A stretch of 64,000 nt of DNA, taken from assembly GCA_022414725.1 (NCBI GenBank), contig CM039464.1, positions 52,244,526 through 52,308,525 of the forward strand. Direction: 5' to 3'. The position numbers and the translations under genes were made by a program. Source of the stretch: Microglena sp. YARC (lineage: Eukaryota; Chlorophyta; Chlorophyceae; Chlamydomonadales; Chlamydomonadaceae). The notes below the pieces were generated by a model. That model searched no databases. It saw nothing but the letters and a program-made list of their open reading frames with translations, and was not told the DNA's origin. How positions within the stretch are numbered: the stretch's first letter is position 1; every line of letters starts with the position of its first letter. Shown here in pieces: positions 62,873 to 64,000 of this stretch.

Positions 62873-63035
62873 CTATACAAGAAGGATTTTCATTTCCGAT
62901 CCAATGTAACATACTTTCTACCGGTATACAAGAAGGATTTTCATTTCCGATCCAGTGTAACATACTATCTATACAAGAAGCATTTTCATGTCCGATCCAG
63001 TGTAACATACTTTCTATACAAGAAGGATTTTCAGG
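62873..63035. repeat. 45-51 bp tandem repeat, 3.5 copies
   Basis: Copies start at about 62873, 62925, 62971 and 63016 with TATACAAGAAGGATTTTCAT. The unit keeps a frame (YKKDFHFRS-x-VTY-x-L). It begins inside or directly after the LTR end. Confidence 0.85.
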
Positions 63036-63173
63036 AGAATCTATGTTGGAAACCTGTTAGAAACGTGAAATTTGTGTCTCGAAGAACCCTGGGTTTTTGT
63101 TGTCTACGACTCGAGGGACTGCAGGATCACGGTGGTGCTCTGTGTTACAGATAAGATAGATGCAAGAAAATAT

Positions 63174-63652
63174 GTTGCAGTACATAAGTAGACAATAGGT
63201 TGCAGTACATAAGTAGACAATAGGTTGCAGCACATAAGTAGACAATAGGTTGTAGTACATAAGTAGACAATAAGTTGCAGTACATAAGTAGACAATAGGT
63301 TGCAGTACATAAGTAGACAATAGGTTGCAGTACATAAGTAGACAATAGGTTGCAGTACATAAGTAGACAATAGGTTGCATTACATAAGTAGACAATAGGT
63401 TGCAGTACAAAAGTAGATAATAGGTTGCAGTACATAAGTAGACAATAGGTTGCAGTACATATGTAGACAATAGGTTGCAGTACATAAGTAGACAATAGGT
63501 TGCAGTACATATGTAGACAATAGGTTGCAGTACATTAGTAGACAATAGGTTGCAGTACATATGTAGACAATAGGTTGCAGTACATATGTAGACAATAGGT
63601 TGCAGTACATAAGTAGACAAGGCGGTTGCAGTATATAAGTAGATAGACAAGG
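63174..63652. repeat. 25-bp minisatellite, ~19 copies
   Basis: Unit GTTGCAGTACATAAGTAGAC + AATAG. Variants include CATATG for CATAAG and GCACAT for GTACAT; the last two units read AAGGCG. No spacers, so not a CRISPR array. Confidence 0.95.
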
Positions 63653-63730
63653 CGGCCGCATGGGGCCTACCGATGCTACTACAGTAGTACACTAGCTGGC
63701 AGATGGTTAAGTCGTACCATAACATGGGTC

Positions 63731-64000
63731 CAGGGTAGTGCAGGACGCAGCGTCCTGCGTCGCAGGGCGCAACATGGGGAGGGTCCGTTGCGTCCCAGAC
63801 GCAGGTTCAGGATCTTGGTTGCGTCGCAGACGCAGGTTCAAGATGTTGGTTGCGTCTCACCCACCAGTTGATTGGCCCACCACCACTCCATTGCTGTGGG
63901 TTAAGGGTTCTGTTCACATGTGGACGCAGCCTACTGACCTGGATGCGTCCTAGGACGTAACCTACCGAATTGGAGCGTCCCAGGATGCAACACACCGAAT
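63731..64000. mobile_element. hAT-like element, second copy (right end beyond window)
   Basis: Starts CAGGGTAGTGCAGGACGC and shares with 8674-8900 the series GCGCAACATGGGGAGGG, GTTGCGTC(CC)AGACGCAG, GGTTGCGTCTCAC. By 63935-64000 the sequence already resembles the right part of the first element (GCGTCCTAGGACGTAACC, GCGTCCCAGGATGCAAC), so this copy is probably only about 300 bp. The 8 bp before it (CATGGGTC) should be repeated just past the window end. Confidence 0.8.

Noticed and set aside
63174..63652. CRISPR-like array
   Set aside because: 25-bp units are directly adjacent, without unique spacers, in a eukaryotic context with no cas genes.

Overview
This is eukaryotic nuclear DNA made almost entirely of mobile elements and tandem repeats. 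Evidence: six LTR retrotransposons of Ty1/copia type, hAT-like DNA transposons, spliceosomal introns with GT/AG borders, and megasatellite, minisatellite and homopolymer arrays. I see no ribosome-binding-site operons, rRNA, convincing tRNA or CRISPR array, and no intact host gene. The species cannot be fixed from the sequence; a large, repeat-rich genome is the safest statement.

Layout. 1-6670: a satellite of ~316-bp units, open at the left edge. 6690-8419: diverged satellite-related modules and a 285-bp direct-repeat pair. 8420-10215: one more satellite monomer, split by a 1,459-bp hAT-like element (8674-10132; 8-bp target duplication GTTCATAT). 10216-11650: C-tracts and two unassigned ORFs. 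LTR-A 11651-16298 (+), LTR-B 16868-23485 (+) and LTR-C 24157-29034 (+) have TG...CA LTRs. LTR-D 30221-45782 (-) is split inside its integrase by an 8.6-kb inverted-repeat DNA transposon (33564-42201; TSD CAGT) that carries a broken intron-containing transposase-like gene and a 3.3-kb palindromic hairpin array. 45788-47712: an exon-like ORF, a dispersed repeat and a GGGGCA array. LTR-E 47713-59566 (+) contains nested LTR-F 48967-55860 (-). 59567-64000: a second dispersed-repeat copy, a palindrome-rich element with a zinc-finger ORF, a solo 3' end of an LTR-A/C-type element, a 45-bp and a 25-bp tandem array, and the left end of a second hAT-like copy.

How the pieces relate. LTR-B, D, E and F are Gag-Pol elements (protease, integrase, RT, RNase H). 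In B, D and F gag and pol lie in one frame separated by a single stop codon. LTR-A and LTR-C carry gag, a protease-like segment and a shared C-terminal ORF of unknown function but no integrase, RT or RNase H, so they would depend on another element's enzymes. Five of six LTR elements have perfect 5-bp target duplications and most LTR pairs are 98-100% identical by eye. Yet every pol I can read is broken, including an RT catalytic Asp-to-Val change in LTR-F. Some single-base frameshifts could be assembly errors; this cannot be decided here.
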